From the NCBI RefSeq assembly GCF_000282315.2, contig NZ_AKJN02000006.1:620001-684000 (forward strand): a stretch of DNA of 64,000 nt. Direction: 5' to 3'. Of this stretch, positions 36,705-46,390 are shown one piece after another. The DNA is from Pseudomonas sp. GM41(2012). GTDB taxonomy: Bacteria; Pseudomonadota; Gammaproteobacteria; Pseudomonadales; Pseudomonadaceae. Every line of letters begins with the position of its first letter. The first letter of the stretch is position 1. A program made the position numbers and the translations under genes. Under the pieces are notes generated by a model. That model did no database searches. It was not told where the DNA came from and worked only from the letters and a program-made list of their open reading frames with translations.

Positions 36705-38852
36705 ATGAGCGCTCCCATGCAACCGCTGCTTCAATACTTCAAAGCGATACTCAACCCCGGGCCCGGCGTGGCGTTGTTCGCCCTGCGGACCATCGTGGCC
36801 GGGCTGCTGACGTTGTATCTGGCGTTCCTGTTCGACCTTGAGCAGCCCAAGTGGTCGATCATGGCGGTGGTTATAGTCAGTCAGCCATTGGGCGGCATGG
36901 CCCTGGCCCGGAGTTTCGGCCAGGTCATCGGCACCACGCTCGGGGCGGTCGTGGCGGTGTTGATCATGGCGATCTTTCCCCAGGCGCCCCTGCCTTTCAT
37001 CCTCACCTTGGCCTTGTGGCTGGCGCTGTGTACTGCCGGCGGCACCTTGTTGCGCTACACCAGTTCCCAGGCGTTTGTTTTGAGCGGGTACACGGCGGTG
37101 GTCGTGGCACTGCTGGCGGTGCCCGATCAGGACGGTACGTTCCTTCTCGCGGTCACCCGGGTGACCGAGACGCTATTGGCGGTGGCTTGTGTGTGCGTGG
37201 TCAGCCTGCTCACCGCGCGACCGGAAGCGGTGGTCCGGGATTATTTCGCCAAGATCGATCAGGTCATCAAGCTGCTCGCGACCCACGCTGCTGCCGTCAT
37301 TCGAACCGAGGAAAGCGAGGCCGATTTCCATCGGCGGCAGATGCAACTGCTCGGCGCGATCAGCGCCCTGGAAGGCGTAAGGCGGCATTTGTATTACGAC
37401 GCACCCCGGTTGCGCAGCGCCAATAGTCTGGTGCAACTACTGGGAAATCAGCTTGTGCTGCTGACCTCGCGGCTGACGGCGCTACGCCACCAGCGGCAAC
37501 TGCTGGCCGAGCGCTGGAAAGGAGCGTTGCCCGAAGAGATACAGCGTTTGCGTGCCGAAGAACTGGCGTTTCTCGATGAATTGGCCCTGCAAGGGCGCTC
37601 ACTGTCGACCGAAGCGCGGCACCATTTTGCGGCGCTGCAACAGCGTTTCGATGATCAAGCCTATAAGGCAGAACAACTGACCGAAACGATGCCAGCCACG
37701 CTGCGCTCGCTGGCCTGGGCACTGCGCTGGGAGCAGGCGCGGATGCTGGAGCAGCTCGGCCAGATTCTCGAACTGAGCGATGCGATCCAGGAAGGGCGTG
37801 CGGCCAGTAGCATGTTTCGCGGCCAGGAGAATCCGCTCCATCTGGATTTCACGTTGGCGGCAATGAACGCGGTCCGCGCATTTACCGCGTTGCTGGTGGC
37901 TGGTCTGATCTGGATCGAGACCGCCTGGGACGGGGCGCGTGGCGGGATGATCGTGGCGGGAATTCTCTGTTCGCTGATGGCGACTTTTCCAAGGCCGTTG
38001 CTGGCCAGCCAAAGCTTTGCCAGGGGGCTGGGTCTGGCCTTGGTGGTATCGGCGTTGTATCTGTTCCTGCTGATACCGATGATCAGTGACTTCGAGTTAC
38101 TCGCCTTGTTACTAACCCCATTGCTGTATGCCGTCGCGGTGGGGTTGTCCAGTCCGCCCACCACGGGCACAGGCATTGGTCTTGGACTGACGACAATGCT
38201 GTTGTTGGGCCCGCAAAACACGGAAATCGGTCAAAACAGTGCCATTCAGTGGTTCGAGTTTGCCGGTTCGTATATCTGCGCCGCCGCGCTGGCGCTCAGT
38301 GTCTACGCCTTGATCTTCCCGTTCAGGCCCGATTTGCGAATGCGCCGACTGTTCAATGAGAACCGTGAGCAGGTCTACGCTTTGCTGAAGACGCCGGCCA
38401 CCGATGAGCAGCAATTTGCGTTTGAAAGTCGCATGGTCGATCGCCTGACCATGATGTTGGGACTGTTGCCGGCCACCAACGACAAGCAATCCAGCGAGCT
38501 GTTCGAAGTCAGTCTCGGGTGCATGGCTCTGGGTGTGGCGTTGAACCAGCTCAGGCAACAGGGGCAAAGCAACACCTTGCTCAGTACTGATCAGCAAAAC
38601 CGTTTGCTGGCGGCGGTTCGTGAGACAGGACGATTGATCGCCGGGCGGCCCGGGATTGACCTTGAACAGCTGCTCGGAAATCTGCGTGTCTCGGGCGATG
38701 AAATGGACGACCTCCATTTAGACGTTCATGAACACCTGTGGTCGGTCTTCAGGATGCGCGTGGCGTTGTTGATCGTGGTGTCGTTTCTGGAGCGACATCG
38801 CAAACACTTTCAACCCGCAGAAACGGAAGGAGTGCCAGTCCTTGCCCATTGA
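36705..38852 (+). CDS. FUSC/AaeB-family aromatic acid or fusaric acid efflux protein
   Basis: An inner membrane protein of 715 residues with the duplicated FUSC plan: a first membrane block (about residues 20-165, e.g. FALRTIVAGLLTLYLAFLFD), a cytoplasmic helical middle (about 170-390), a second membrane block (about 395-545, e.g. LVVSALYLFLLIPMISDFEL) and a C-terminal helical domain. AaeB and related proteins export aromatic carboxylic acids with a HlyD-type partner. The start is the ATG at 36705-36707 with GGAG 9 bases upstream. Operon with the next two genes. Confidence 0.9.
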   Translation: MSAPMQPLLQYFKAILNPGPGVALFALRTIVAGLLTLYLAFLFDLEQPKWSIMAVVIVSQPLGGMALARSFGQVIGTTLGAVVAVLIMAIFPQAPLPFILTLALWLALCTAGGTLLRYTSSQAFVLSGYTAVVVALLAVPDQDGTFLLAVTRVTETLLAVACVCVVSLLTARPEAVVRDYFAKIDQVIKLLATHAAAVIRTEESEADFHRRQMQLLGAISALEGVRRHLYYDAPRLRSANSLVQLLGNQLVLLTSRLTALRHQRQLLAERWKGALPEEIQRLRAEELAFLDELALQGRSLSTEARHHFAALQQRFDDQAYKAEQLTETMPATLRSLAWALRWEQARMLEQLGQILELSDAIQEGRAASSMFRGQENPLHLDFTLAAMNAVRAFTALLVAGLIWIETAWDGARGGMIVAGILCSLMATFPRPLLASQSFARGLGLALVVSALYLFLLIPMISDFELLALLLTPLLYAVAVGLSSPPTTGTGIGLGLTTMLLLGPQNTEIGQNSAIQWFEFAGSYICAAALALSVYALIFPFRPDLRMRRLFNENREQVYALLKTPATDEQQFAFESRMVDRLTMMLGLLPATNDKQSSELFEVSLGCMALGVALNQLRQQGQSNTLLSTDQQNRLLAAVRETGRLIAGRPGIDLEQLLGNLRVSGDEMDDLHLDVHEHLWSVFRMRVALLIVVSFLERHRKHFQPAETEGVPVLAH

Positions 38853-39042
38853 TTTCGAATTGGGTGGCGTCTACTTGCCGCCGATTGCCCAGGCCTTACT
38901 GCTGGCCCTGCCGATTTACTTGCTGCTGGACTGGATCTTGCGCCGCATTGGCGTGCTGCGGTTCGTCTGGCATGAAGCCTTGTTCGAAGGCGCGTTATAC
39001 GCCTGCGTTTGCGCAACGCTGATTCTGGTGATGGGAGCTTGA
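38842..39042 (+). CDS. DUF1656 (AaeX-like) small membrane protein
   Basis: A protein of 66 residues with two hydrophobic spans (IAQALLLALPIYLLLDWILR and ALYACVCATLILVM), typical of DUF1656/AaeX proteins found between FUSC and HlyD genes. It starts at a TTG with GGAAGGAG about 9 bases upstream and overlaps the FUSC gene by 11 bp in another frame. Its function in the family is not defined. Confidence 0.88.
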   Translation: MPIDFELGGVYLPPIAQALLLALPIYLLLDWILRRIGVLRFVWHEALFEGALYACVCATLILVMGA

Positions 39043-39046
39043 TGCG

Positions 39047-40012
39047 TTGAAGAAGATCCTTGCCCGACTCGTAACGGTGGCGGTGGTACTGCTGGCCTTT
39101 GTTCTCGGCTGGTTTGCCTGGGAACATTACACCCGCGCGCCCTGGACCCGCGATGCACGGGTGCGTGCCGATGTGGTGACCTTGTCCGCCGATGTCTCGG
39201 GGCGCATCGTCGGCCTGGGCGTGCAGGACAACCAGCACGTGGAGAAAGGCCAGTTGCTGCTGGAGATCGACCCGGCGCGCTATGTCCTGGCGGTGGAGCA
39301 TGCCAAACGCTCGGTGGAAGTGGCGAAAGCCACCCTTGGTCAGTCAGAGGCAACGATTGTCGCCAGTGAAGCGCTGCTCCGTCAGCGTCAGAGTGAAGAG
39401 CGCCGACGGCGCACGCTCAAGCAGCGCTTCGCCATTTCTGGCGAAGAATGGGAAAAGTCCAGCACGGAAGTGGCGGTGGCGCAGGCCGAGTTGCTGCGCA
39501 ACCAGGCTAACCTCGGCTTGGCCCAGGCCAACGTGCAATTGGCCATCGCCGCATTGACCCAGGCCGAACTGGATTTGAAGCGCACACGGGTGGAAGCGCC
39601 CGTCAGTGGTTACGTCACCAACCTGCTGACCCGTCAGGGTGACTATGCCGCGGCCGGTGGCGCGCTGCTGGCGCTGGTGGACAGCGACTCGTTTTATGTC
39701 AGCGGCTACTTTGAAGAAACCAAGCTGCCGCGAATCGAGGAGGGCGACCGGGTCAGGATCGAATTGATGAGCGGCGAAACCTTCGGCGGCACAGTGCAAA
39801 GCATTGCCTTCGCCATTTCCGACCGGGAGAACCTGCCCGGCGGTCGCCTGCTGGCCAATATCAACCCCAGTTACACCTGGGTCAAACTGGCGCAGCGGGT
39901 GCCGGTGCGGATAAAGATCGACCCCGATTACGCGGCCAAAAACCGACTGCGTGCAGGGACCACGGCCACCGTAACCATCATGGAAACCCGCAATCCCCCG
40001 GATCACCCCTAA
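39047..40012 (+). CDS. HlyD-family periplasmic adaptor (AaeA-like)
   Basis: A protein of 321 residues with an N-terminal membrane anchor (LVTVAVVLLAFVLGWFAW), then a biotinyl-lipoyl half-motif (LSADVSGRIVGLGVQDNQHV), a long alpha hairpin (about 85-180), the second lipoyl half (RVEAPVSGYVTNLLTRQGDY) and a beta barrel. It joins the FUSC pump to an outer membrane channel; none is encoded in this operon. The start is a TTG at 39047, four bases after the DUF1656 stop, with GGGAG upstream. Confidence 0.9.
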   Translation: MKKILARLVTVAVVLLAFVLGWFAWEHYTRAPWTRDARVRADVVTLSADVSGRIVGLGVQDNQHVEKGQLLLEIDPARYVLAVEHAKRSVEVAKATLGQSEATIVASEALLRQRQSEERRRRTLKQRFAISGEEWEKSSTEVAVAQAELLRNQANLGLAQANVQLAIAALTQAELDLKRTRVEAPVSGYVTNLLTRQGDYAAAGGALLALVDSDSFYVSGYFEETKLPRIEEGDRVRIELMSGETFGGTVQSIAFAISDRENLPGGRLLANINPSYTWVKLAQRVPVRIKIDPDYAAKNRLRAGTTATVTIMETRNPPDHP

Positions 40013-40014
40013 CC

Positions 40015-40112
40015 CCTGTAGGAGCTGAGCTTGCTCGCGATGGCGCCTTAACATTCAACATGGATGTCGACTGACACGCCGCCATCGCGAGCAAGCTCGG
40101 CTCCTACAGGGG
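40015..40112. repeat. REP pair after the FUSC-HlyD operon
   Basis: Inverted copies of CCTGTAGGAGC-GAG-CTTGCTCGCGATGG flank about 45 bases, between the convergent hlyD-like and oprN genes. Confidence 0.85.
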
Positions 40113-40133
40113 GGTCAGGTGTTTTCATTGGGC

Positions 40134-40167
40134 AAAAAAAGCCCCGCGACCGAATGAGGCGCAGGGC
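40134..40167 (-). terminator. Intrinsic terminator of mexEF-oprN
   Basis: On the minus strand GCCCTGCG pairs with CGCGGGGC across an 11-base loop and is followed by seven T. A second hairpin (TGGTTGGT/ACCAACCA, 40177-40195) lies between it and the oprN stop. Confidence 0.8.
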
Positions 40168-40213
40168 AAAGGAACTGGTTGGTTGCGACCAACCAAAGGA
40201 GCTCGTTAAAACT

Positions 40214-41635
40214 TTACTTGATGGCGACCGTCTCTGGTTGCCAGCCACCGCCCAAGGCTTTGTAAATTGCGACAATGCCGCGATACAGCTCTACTTCGGC
40301 CTGGGCCTGAGTGTCTTCGGCCGCCAGGCGCTCACGCTGGGCGTCGAGCAGGACGAGGAAGTCCGCCGTGCCTTCGCGGTAGCGAATTTGGGCGAGATCG
40401 GCCGCGGCGCGGCTGGATTCGCTCTGACGGATCAGCGAGATCAGGCGTTGTTGACGTTTGCCGTAGTCGCTAAAGGCGTTTTCCGATTCTTCCAGTGCCA
40501 ACAGTACTTGCTGCTCGTAGGTCGCCAGGGCGCCTTCGGCATCCGCATCGGCACCCCGTAGACGGGCGCGCACGCTGCCAAGGTCGAACGCCGCCCAGGT
40601 AATGCTTGGGCCCAGTGCCCAGGCGTTGGCCGCCGAGGAACCGATTTGCGAACCGCGCCCGGCGGTGAAGCCAAGGAAGCCGCTGAGGCTGACCCGTGGG
40701 AACAAATCAGCCTTGGCCACGCCGATTCGGGCGGTGGCGGAGGCCAGTTTGCGCTCGGCGCTGAGAATGTCCGGGCGACGTTGCAGCAGTTCACCCGGAT
40801 CACCGATCGGCAGGGCCTTGGCGATCGCCGGCAAGTCTTTTGGACTCAGGTCGACGGTCAGCTTGTCCGGACGCTCACCCAACAGGGTGGCGATGCGGTT
40901 TTTCTGCCGAACCTGTTCGGCCTGTAATTGCGGCACGCTGGCTTCGACGGATGCCAGGCGTGCATCGGCGCGAACCACATCGAGTTGATCGCCGACGCCG
41001 GCATCACGCAGGCTGACGGTGATCTTGCTCGATTCCTGCTGGTTGTTCAGGTTGGCCAGGGCGATCTTTTCCCGCAGCTGCGCACCGCGCAGTTGACCGT
41101 AGGCATCCACCAGTTCGGCAATCATCGAGACTTGCAGTTGGTACAGATCGGCTTCAAGCGCTTGCTGTTCGGCGTCGGCGGATTCCAGATTGCGCTGGAT
41201 ACGGCCAAACAGGTCGATCTCCCACGCCATGTCCAGACCCAGGTCGTAGCGTTCGCTATTGACCCGCTTGGTGGTCTGGCCCGGAATCTGACCCTTGGCC
41301 AGGTCACTGCTGACCCGGCTGGTGATGGTTGGCATGGCGTCATTGCTGACGTCATCGCGAATCGCCCGGGCCGCTTTCCAGCGAGCGAAGGCTACGCGCA
41401 AATCACGGTTGCCTTTCAGCGATTGAGTCACCAACTGGTTGAGGGTCGGGTCTTCGAACTGCTGCCACCAGATGCCTTCGAAACGCGAGCGGTCGAAGTT
41501 TTTCTGACCGGCGCTGCCATCGGTGGCGGTGGTGATGTTGGCCGGCTCAGTGGCTGGGGTCTTGTAGTCCGGGCCGACGGCACAGGCACTCAGGGCCAGT
41601 ACCAGAAGGCTCGGCAGGAAGGCTTTCAGACTCAT
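40214..41635 (-). CDS. oprN: RND efflux outer membrane channel lipoprotein, OprN type
   Basis: A TolC-superfamily protein of 473 residues. The lipobox LSAC gives a lipidated C18 and a mature start CAVGPDYKTPATEP, as in OprM/OprN. Two outer membrane efflux repeats follow. It is the exit duct of the MexEF pump. Its start overlaps the mexF stop by 4 bp. The name rests on position and on the clear identity of MexF and MexT. Confidence 0.93.
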   Translation of the reverse strand: MSLKAFLPSLLVLALSACAVGPDYKTPATEPANITTATDGSAGQKNFDRSRFEGIWWQQFEDPTLNQLVTQSLKGNRDLRVAFARWKAARAIRDDVSNDAMPTITSRVSSDLAKGQIPGQTTKRVNSERYDLGLDMAWEIDLFGRIQRNLESADAEQQALEADLYQLQVSMIAELVDAYGQLRGAQLREKIALANLNNQQESSKITVSLRDAGVGDQLDVVRADARLASVEASVPQLQAEQVRQKNRIATLLGERPDKLTVDLSPKDLPAIAKALPIGDPGELLQRRPDILSAERKLASATARIGVAKADLFPRVSLSGFLGFTAGRGSQIGSSAANAWALGPSITWAAFDLGSVRARLRGADADAEGALATYEQQVLLALEESENAFSDYGKRQQRLISLIRQSESSRAAADLAQIRYREGTADFLVLLDAQRERLAAEDTQAQAEVELYRGIVAIYKALGGGWQPETVAIK

Positions 41636-44600
41636 TGTTGCGCCTCCAGTTTCAGGGCCTTGGCCGCTTTGCGCTTTTCACCGCGCTCCACAAAGTTACG
41701 AATCAGTACGTAGAACACTGGCGTCAGCAACAGACCGAAGAAGGTCACCCCGAGCATCCCGGAGAACACTGCCACACCCATGGCATGACGCATTTCGGCA
41801 CCGGCACCGCTGGAGAACACCAGAGGCACAACACCCATGATGAACGCGAAGGAAGTCATCAGGATCGGCCGCAGACGCAGACGGCAAGCTTCCAGTACCG
41901 CGTCGAGCGGGCTGAGACCTTCGTCCTGCTGTTTATCCTTGGCAAACTCGACGATCAGAATCGCGTTCTTACAGGCAAGTCCCACCAGTACGATCAAGCC
42001 GATCTGGGTGAAGATGTTGTTGTCGCCACCCGAAGCAATCACACCGGTGATGGCCGACAGCAGGGTCATCGGTACGATCAGGATCACCGCCAGTGGCAGG
42101 CTCCAGCTTTCGTATTGAGCGGCGAGCACCAGGAACGCCAGCAGTACGCAGAGCGGGAACACGAACAGTGCGGTGTTGCCGGACAGAATCTGCTGGTAGG
42201 TCAGGTCGGTCCACTCGTAGGTCATGCCGTTCGGAAGTTCTTCCTTGAGCAGTTTCTCGATGGCTTTTTCGGCCTGGCCGGAGCTGTAGCCGGGGGCTGC
42301 CGCACCGTTGATTTCAGCAGTGATGAAGCCGTTGTAGTGCATCACGCGGTCCGGGCCCGAGGTGTCGCTGACCTTGATGAAGGTCGCCAGCGGGATCATC
42401 TCGCCTTTGTTGTTACGCACTTTCAGCTGACCGATCTGGTCCGGTTCGAGACGGAACTGCTGTTCGGCCTGAACGTTGACCTGGTAGGTGCGACCGAAGC
42501 GGTTGAAGTCGTTGGCATACAGCGAACCCAGATAGATCTGCAGGGTGTCGAAGATGTCGCTGACGGCCACGCCGTGAGTCTTGGCTTTTTCCCGGTCGAT
42601 AGCTGCATCGACTTGCGGCACGTTCACGGTGTAGCTGGTGAACAGGGCGGCCAGTTCCGGCACGTTGTGGCTCTTGGTGATGATGTTCATGGTTTCTTTG
42701 TACAGCTCGTCATAGCCCAGGTTGCCCCGGTCTTCGATCTGCAGGCGGAAACCACCAATGGTGCCCAGGCCTTGTACCGGCGGCGGCGGGAAGATCGCCA
42801 TGTAGGCTTCCTGAATCCCGGCGTACTGGCCGTTCAATGCACCGGCAATCGCACCGGCAGACATGCTCGGGTCTTTACGCTCGTCGAACGGTTTCAAGGT
42901 GACGAACACGATGCCGGCGTTAGGGCTGTTGGTGAAACCGTTGATCGACAGGCCCGGGAAGGCCACGGCACTTTCCACGCCTGGCTGTTTCAGGGCGAGG
43001 TCGGACATGCGTTTGATCACGTCTTCGGTACGGTCCAGGCTCGAGGCGTCCGGCAGTTGCGCGAAGGCCACCAGGTATTGCTTGTCCTGGCCGGGTACGA
43101 AACCGGTCGGGGTGTTGGCGAAACCGAAGAAGGTCAGCACCATCAGGCCTGCGTACAACAGCAGGGCGATGCCGCTGCTGCGGATAACCCGGCCCACGGT
43201 GCCGACATAACCATGGCTGGCCTTGTCGAAGAAGCGGTTGAATGGGCGGAACAGCCAGCCACCGAAGATCTTGTCGAGGACCTTGGAGAAACGGTCCTTC
43301 GGCGCGTCATGGCTTTTGAGCAACACCGCAGCCAGGGCGGGCGACAGGGTCAGCGAGTTGAACGCCGAGATCACGGTCGAGATCGCAATGGTCAGGGCGA
43401 ACTGTTTGTAGAACTGACCGGTCAAGCCAGAGATGAACGCGGCCGGGATAAACACCGCACACAACACCAGCGCCGTCGCGATGATCGGGCCGGTCACTTC
43501 ACGCATCGCACGTTTGGTTGCTTCGACCGGCGTCAATCCCAGTCCGATATTTCGCTCGACGTTCTCCACCACCACGATGGCGTCGTCCACCACGATACCG
43601 ATGGCCAACACCAGCCCGAACAGTGACAAGGCGTTCAGCGAGAAGCCGAACAGGTGCATCACGGCAAACGTACCGATCAGCGAAACCGGCACCGCCACCA
43701 ACGGAATGATCGAGGCGCGCCAGGTTTGCAGGAACAGGATCACCACCAGCACAACGAGGATCAGCGCTTCGAAGAGGGTATGAACCACTGCCTCGATGGA
43801 GCCGCGCACGAAGATCGTCGGGTCATAGACGATGCTGAAGTCCATGCCTTCCGGGAAGCTCTTTTTCAGCTCCGCCATCTTGTCGCGCACTTCGTTGGAA
43901 ATTTCGATTGCGTTGGAACCAGGGCGCTGGAAGATCGGGATCGCCACTGCCGGTTGGTTGTTCAGCAGCGAACGCAACGCGTATTGGCTGGAACCCAACT
44001 CAATGCGAGCGATATCTTTCAGGCGAGTGATTTCACCGTTTTCGCCGGAGCGAATGATGATGTTTTCGAACTCTTCTTCAGAAACCAGACGACCTTGCGT
44101 GTTGACCGACAGCTGGAACGCGGTGGCACTCGGTGCAGGAGGTGCACCCAACGCACCGGCAGCTACCTGACGGTTTTGCTCACGGATTGCGGTTACGACA
44201 TCGGTGGCGGTCAGGTTGCGCGAAGCGGTCTTGTTCGGATCGAGCCAGACCCGCAGCGAATAATCGCCCATGCCGAACAGCTGCACATCACCGACACCGC
44301 CCAGACGCGCCAGCTCATCCTTGATGTTGAGCAAGGCGTAGTTGGACAGGTAGAGCATGTCGTAGCGTTTGTCCGGCGAGGTCAAGTGCACAACCATGGT
44401 CAGGTCGGGCGAAGCCTTGTCCACAGTGATACCGATGCGCGTCACTTCTTCTGGAAGTTTCGGCTCGGTCCGGGTCACGCGGTTCTGCACCTGTACCTGT
44501 GCGTTGTCCAGGTCGGTGCCCAGCGCAAAGGTGATGGTCAGCGTGATTTTGCCGTCAGCGGTGGACTGCGAGGACATGTACAGCATGTTCTCGACGCCGG

Positions 44601-44814
44601 TGATGGCTTGCTCCAATGGAGCGGCCACGGTTTCACCGATGACTTTAGGGTTGGCACCCGGGAAGTTCGCACGAACCACAACGGTCGGTGGAACTACTTC
44701 CGGGTACTCGCTGATCGGCAACTGGAACAGCGAGATGGCGCCGGCGATCAGGATCAGCAGCGAAAGTACCGCTGCAAAGATCGGCCGTGAAATGAAGAAT
44801 TGGGAAAAATTCAT
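41632..44814 (-). CDS. mexF: RND multidrug efflux transporter MexF
   Basis: An inner membrane proton-drug antiporter of 1060 residues and the normal length for the HAE1 family. It begins MNFSQFFISRPIFAAVLSLL and has the TM4 proton-relay residues in GIVVDDAIVVVENVERN. The periplasmic porter domains lie between TM1-2 and TM7-8, and a basic tail closes the protein. The sequence is very close to P. aeruginosa MexF as I remember it. That pump exports chloramphenicol, fluoroquinolones, trimethoprim and signalling quinolines. Confidence 0.96.
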   Translation of the reverse strand: MNFSQFFISRPIFAAVLSLLILIAGAISLFQLPISEYPEVVPPTVVVRANFPGANPKVIGETVAAPLEQAITGVENMLYMSSQSTADGKITLTITFALGTDLDNAQVQVQNRVTRTEPKLPEEVTRIGITVDKASPDLTMVVHLTSPDKRYDMLYLSNYALLNIKDELARLGGVGDVQLFGMGDYSLRVWLDPNKTASRNLTATDVVTAIREQNRQVAAGALGAPPAPSATAFQLSVNTQGRLVSEEEFENIIIRSGENGEITRLKDIARIELGSSQYALRSLLNNQPAVAIPIFQRPGSNAIEISNEVRDKMAELKKSFPEGMDFSIVYDPTIFVRGSIEAVVHTLFEALILVVLVVILFLQTWRASIIPLVAVPVSLIGTFAVMHLFGFSLNALSLFGLVLAIGIVVDDAIVVVENVERNIGLGLTPVEATKRAMREVTGPIIATALVLCAVFIPAAFISGLTGQFYKQFALTIAISTVISAFNSLTLSPALAAVLLKSHDAPKDRFSKVLDKIFGGWLFRPFNRFFDKASHGYVGTVGRVIRSSGIALLLYAGLMVLTFFGFANTPTGFVPGQDKQYLVAFAQLPDASSLDRTEDVIKRMSDLALKQPGVESAVAFPGLSINGFTNSPNAGIVFVTLKPFDERKDPSMSAGAIAGALNGQYAGIQEAYMAIFPPPPVQGLGTIGGFRLQIEDRGNLGYDELYKETMNIITKSHNVPELAALFTSYTVNVPQVDAAIDREKAKTHGVAVSDIFDTLQIYLGSLYANDFNRFGRTYQVNVQAEQQFRLEPDQIGQLKVRNNKGEMIPLATFIKVSDTSGPDRVMHYNGFITAEINGAAAPGYSSGQAEKAIEKLLKEELPNGMTYEWTDLTYQQILSGNTALFVFPLCVLLAFLVLAAQYESWSLPLAVILIVPMTLLSAITGVIASGGDNNIFTQIGLIVLVGLACKNAILIVEFAKDKQQDEGLSPLDAVLEACRLRLRPILMTSFAFIMGVVPLVFSSGAGAEMRHAMGVAVFSGMLGVTFFGLLLTPVFYVLIRNFVERGEKRKAAKALKLEAQQ

Positions 44815-44826
44815 CGTAGAGATCCC

Positions 44827-46080
44827 TTAACCGCGTGGAGTCGCAGCAGCCAGTTTCACAACCGAACCCGGCGCGACCTTGGCAGGGGCGACTTGGGGCA
44901 GGTTGCTGGCTTCCAGCGCTTGTCGTTGTTGTGCAAGTGCCGCGAGAGTTTGTTCGCTGGCCATCGGGATCACTTCAGGGGTGACCGGCGAACCAGGGCG
45001 AACCCGTTGCAGACCCTTGACGATGACGGTGTCGTCCTTGTTCAGGCCGCTGCGCACGATGCGCAAACCTTCGATCTTCGGACCCAGCTCGACCGAGCGG
45101 TAAACAGTCTTGTTGTCGGCATCCATCACCAGCACAAACTTTTTACCCAGATCGGTACCGACCGCTTCGTCGTTGATCAGCACGGCGGAATAGGTGCCGC
45201 TGCCGACCAGTTTCAGACGGGCATACAGGCCTGGGGTGTAGGCGCCGTCGCTGTTGTCGAACACGGCACGACCGCGGATGGTGCCGGTTTTCGGGTTGAC
45301 CTGGTTGTCGACGAAGTTCATCACGCCCTGGTGTGGGTTGCCGTCTTCGTTGGAGAGACCCAGGTACACTGGCGTGGTAGCGCCGCGTTTGCCCTGGCGA
45401 GCGAGCTGGGTGTATTTGAGGAACACACGCTCGTCGGCGTCGAAGTAGGCGTAGACCTTGTCGGTGGACACCACACTGGTCAGCGCGGTGGTATCGGCGG
45501 TCACCAGGTTGCCGGCGGTAATTTCCGCACGGCTGACGCGACCACTGATCGGCGCGGTGACACGGGTGAAGCTCAGGTTCAGTTTGGCCAGGTCCAGTTG
45601 CGCCTGGAGGGCACCGACGGCGGCGCGGGCTTCTTGAGCAGCGCTGGTGCGCGAATCGGCCAGCTCGGCGGAGATCGCGTTGCTGGTGCGCAGACGTTCG
45701 CCACGCTGGGATTCGTTTTCGCTGCGGGTGGCGTTGGCGCGGGACTGGGCAACCAAGGCTTCGAGGCGGCGGACCTCGGCCTGGAATGGACGCGGGTCGA
45801 TCTGGAACAACAGGTCGCCTTTCTTGACCAAAGCGCCTTCAGTGAAGGCCACTTCATCGATCTGGCCAGAGACCCGTGGACGTATTTCTACGGTTTCCGG
45901 CGCTTCGAGGCGGCCGGTGAATTCGTCCCACTCGTTAACCGGTTGTTCCAGCACCTTGGCCACGCTGACCTTGGCTGCGGGCATAGTGGCGGCCGTGTCC
46001 GGAGTCTTGCCGCAGGCGCTCATCACCAGTACGGCCAACAGGGCCAACGGGAAGCGTAAATGTTTGAGTGATTGTTCCAT
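44827..46080 (-). CDS. mexE: RND efflux periplasmic adaptor MexE
   Basis: A lipoprotein of 417 residues with lipobox VMSAC (C23). Lipoyl motifs (VEIRPRVSGQIDEVAFTEGA and VTAPISGRVSRAEITAGNLV) flank an alpha hairpin. The start is the ATG at 46078-46080, giving MEQSLKHLRFPLALLAVLV; a longer frame to 46140 adds residues ahead of a signal sequence that is already complete. First gene of mexEF-oprN, with 12 bp to mexF. Confidence 0.95.
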   Translation of the reverse strand: MEQSLKHLRFPLALLAVLVMSACGKTPDTAATMPAAKVSVAKVLEQPVNEWDEFTGRLEAPETVEIRPRVSGQIDEVAFTEGALVKKGDLLFQIDPRPFQAEVRRLEALVAQSRANATRSENESQRGERLRTSNAISAELADSRTSAAQEARAAVGALQAQLDLAKLNLSFTRVTAPISGRVSRAEITAGNLVTADTTALTSVVSTDKVYAYFDADERVFLKYTQLARQGKRGATTPVYLGLSNEDGNPHQGVMNFVDNQVNPKTGTIRGRAVFDNSDGAYTPGLYARLKLVGSGTYSAVLINDEAVGTDLGKKFVLVMDADNKTVYRSVELGPKIEGLRIVRSGLNKDDTVIVKGLQRVRPGSPVTPEVIPMASEQTLAALAQQRQALEASNLPQVAPAKVAPGSVVKLAAATPRG

Positions 46081-46164
46081 GGATGCATCCGCCAATGTAT
46101 TGAGAATGGACGGATGATGCTCGGCGAGGATGTATCGCACGAATCGAATGAGCTAAAGGTAACT

Positions 46165-46241
46165 ATCATTCGGAATGATATAAGCGACAGCCAAGCTCTC
46201 TAGCGTGCACCTTTCGTTAGGCGGCTATCAATTGGATTGAT
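46165..46241 (-). promoter_or_regulatory. Two ATCA-N7-TGAT palindromes before mexE, probable MexT sites
   Basis: ATCATTCGGAATGAT (46165-46179) and ATCAATTGGATTGAT (46227-46241) are both perfect 6-bp inverted repeats around three bases, and their centres are 62 bp apart, about six helical turns. LysR regulators bind such T-N11-A dyads as tetramers. MexT sites in P. aeruginosa begin ATCA. They lie 85-161 bp before the mexE start. Confidence 0.6.
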
Positions 46242-46292
46242 GACAATTCAGTGTTGCGGGGAATGCAAAGATAAGGCGTTGGGTCGAGTCGC

Positions 46293-46366
46293 TGCCATCG
46301 CGAGCAAGCTCGGCTCCTACAGAATGTGTGACCCCTGTAGGAGCCGAGCTTGCTCGCGATGGGGCC
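46293..46366. repeat. REP pair between mexT and mexE
   Basis: Inverted CCATCGCGAGCAAGCTCGGC / GCCGAGCTTGCTCGCGATGG units with CTCCTACAG tails and a loop of about 15 bases, located after the mexT stop. Confidence 0.85.
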
Positions 46367-46390
46367 ATCAGCCCTAATACATAATCAGGA

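Noticed and set aside
40177..40195. TGGTTGGT/ACCAACCA palindrome as a possible operator
   Set aside because: It lies just after the oprN stop beside a clear terminator, so it is more likely part of the 3' end structure.
41635..43626. 663-codon open frame antisense to mexF
   Set aside because: Histidine/glutamine-rich shadow of a strongly conserved RND transporter gene; no recognisable domain.
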